DNA of 13,254 nt. Origin: an uncultured Lachnospiraceae bacterium. GTDB lineage: Bacteria > Bacillota > Clostridia > Lachnospirales > Lachnospiraceae. The stretch covers positions 1-13,254 of the forward strand of contig CALGGH010000187.1 in assembly GCA_937916415.1 (NCBI GenBank), in the 5' to 3' direction. Shown piece after piece: positions 12,232 to 13,254 of this stretch (positions are counted from its first letter, which is position 1; each line of letters opens with the position of its first letter). Made by a program: the position numbers and the translations under genes. The notes under the pieces are model-generated. The model had not been told where the DNA came from and did no database searches. It saw nothing but the letters and a program-made list of their open reading frames with translations.

Positions 12232-13254
12232 TGAAGATTTTAATAATAGCGAATTATGCGGATGGGCTTTACCTTTTCCGCAAGGAACTCATGGAAGCAT
12301 TTCTCAAAGACGGCAACGAAGTGTACGTGTCCGTTCCGGAGGATGAGAATTGCACCAAGCTAAAAAAGTACGACGTTAAGCTGTTTTACTCGAATTTAGA
12401 CAGGCATGGGGTCAATCCGTTCAAGGACCTGAAGCTTTTTATGGGATACGTAAGACTGATCCGCAGATTAAAGCCCGATTACGTGCTCACGTACACGATC
12501 AAGCCCAACGTCTATGGAGGCATGGCGGCCCGGCTGACTCGCGTGCCGTACGTATGCAACGTGACGGGACTCGGCATAGCCGTGCAAAACGGCGGCCTAA
12601 AGAGCTCACTCTTGATATTCATGCAGAAAACGTCCATGTCCAAAGCCGCCAGGGTCTTTTTTCAGAATGAAGAGAACATGCGATTCATGCAGGGACGTGG
12701 GGTGGCGGTCAAAAATGCTGAGCTCCTGCCCGGATCGGGCGTAAACCTGGATGAACGCCGTCTGCAGGATTATCCGTCCGAAACGAACGGCATCAGGTTT
12801 CTGGCAGTGCTCAGGATCATGCGCGACAAGGGCGTGGGAGAATACCTGGAAGCGGCTTCGAGGATAAAGAAGAGACATCCCGAAGTCAGCTTTGAGCTGG
12901 CTGGCGCATACGAGGATGATGAGAAGGCTCGTTTTGAGCCCAAGATCAATGAACTGGCGAGTAACGGCACGATCACCTACCTCGGAGTGCTTAATGGCAT
13001 AGACGCTGCCCTTGGCAGAAGCCACGTGGTGATACATCCCTCTTATCATGAGGGCCTGTCGAACGTCGTATTGGAGTCTGCTGCAGCCGGAAGGCCGCTT
13101 TTGGTCAGCAACGTCCCCGGATGCATCGAAGGAATCGATCCCGGCGTGAGCGGATTTACCTTTGAACCAAAGGACGCGCGTTCGCTGGAGGAAGCGATCG
13201 AACGCATGCTTGGGCTGAGCGAGGATGAGAGAAGGCAGATGTGTCTGGCCGGAC
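12231..13254 (+). CDS. Glycosyltransferase family 4 (PglA/CapM-like), 3' truncated by window edge
   Basis: The frame is open from ATG 12231 to the window end: 341 codons, nearly the whole of a typical 370-390-residue GT4 enzyme. The N-terminal acceptor-binding half starts MKILIIANYADGLYLFRKEL and contains TYTIKPNVYGGMAARL and CNVTGLG. The donor-binding half contains LRIMRDKGVGEYLEAA, SYHEGLSNVVLESAAAGRP (the E-x7-E motif) and SNVPGC. These segments match retaining GT4 transferases that extend lipid-linked sugars in surface polysaccharide or glycan synthesis, such as PglA and CapM. Donor and acceptor are not determined. It is a peripheral cytoplasmic enzyme with no TM segment. The start overlaps the lexA stop by one base (TGATG), with a weak GGGA (12222-12225), so translation is probably coupled to lexA. 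Confidence 0.88.
   Translation, partial: MKILIIANYADGLYLFRKELMEAFLKDGNEVYVSVPEDENCTKLKKYDVKLFYSNLDRHGVNPFKDLKLFMGYVRLIRRLKPDYVLTYTIKPNVYGGMAARLTRVPYVCNVTGLGIAVQNGGLKSSLLIFMQKTSMSKAARVFFQNEENMRFMQGRGVAVKNAELLPGSGVNLDERRLQDYPSETNGIRFLAVLRIMRDKGVGEYLEAASRIKKRHPEVSFELAGAYEDDEKARFEPKINELASNGTITYLGVLNGIDAALGRSHVVIHPSYHEGLSNVVLESAAAGRPLLVSNVPGCIEGIDPGVSGFTFEPKDARSLEEAIERMLGLSEDERRQMCLAG

Noticed and set aside
12606..13049. 147-residue minus-strand open frame in the glycosyltransferase region
   Set aside because: The plus-strand frame encodes a convincing GT4 protein across the same bases; the minus frame has no family features.
1..13254. CRISPR arrays, tRNA or rRNA genes, insertion sequences, prophage genes
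   Set aside because: No spaced direct repeats, cloverleaf or rRNA-like segments, transposase or integrase motifs were found on either strand.

Overview
The window reads as a chromosomal segment of a Gram-positive anaerobe of the Clostridia, most likely a Lachnospiraceae-type organism with fairly balanced base composition. The reasons are the gene order (radical SAM TIGR03960 / TIGR03936 pair, RNase E/G, rplU-prp-rpmA, obgE, yhbY, yqeK, rsfS), the Prp protease next to an L27 that carries the N-terminal extension Prp removes, and a lexA divergent from a small YneA-like LysM protein with Firmicutes-type SOS boxes. The taxonomic call is inference; no rRNA is present.

Layout. Positions 1-2499 (+) hold the C-terminal end of a TIGR03960 radical SAM protein, its DUF2344 partner and a short RNase E/G. 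A Nudix hydrolase overlaps the RNase gene by 19 bases. It is followed by a probable sensory pair (3091-7156): a cytoplasmic LacI-type sugar-binding domain with no DNA-binding domain, and a 1068-residue seven-TM hybrid histidine kinase with PAS, HisKA, HATPase, degenerate receiver, intact receiver, Hpt and an unassigned C-terminal helical segment. An imperfect three-copy repeat, a new promoter and a probable L21 leader separate it from rplU-prp-rpmA (7312-8237). A hairpin terminator lies before obgE (8302-9591). Then come yhbY, yqeK and rsfS, closed by a second hairpin at 10894-10929.

On the minus strand (10922-11356) lies the YneA-like gene. Its strong promoter shares a control region with lexA (11605-12231), containing two good LexA boxes and one degenerate box. 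A family-4 glycosyltransferase starts inside the lexA stop codon and runs off the right edge.

How the genes work together. Most of the block serves ribosome synthesis and quality control: L21, L27, Prp maturing L27, the Obg GTPase, YhbY and RsfS. RNA decay (RNase E/G) and nucleotide housekeeping (Nudix, YqeK) accompany it. The lexA/yneA pair is an SOS switch coupling DNA damage to a division block. The most notable departures from the usual arrangement are the sensor/kinase module between rng and rplU, the absence of nadD between yhbY and yqeK, the apparent coupling of a glycosyltransferase to lexA, and a marked codon-context preference (NAC rather than NAT before valine codons). No tRNA, rRNA, CRISPR array, transposase or prophage gene was seen, and there is no gene-free stretch over 300 bases.
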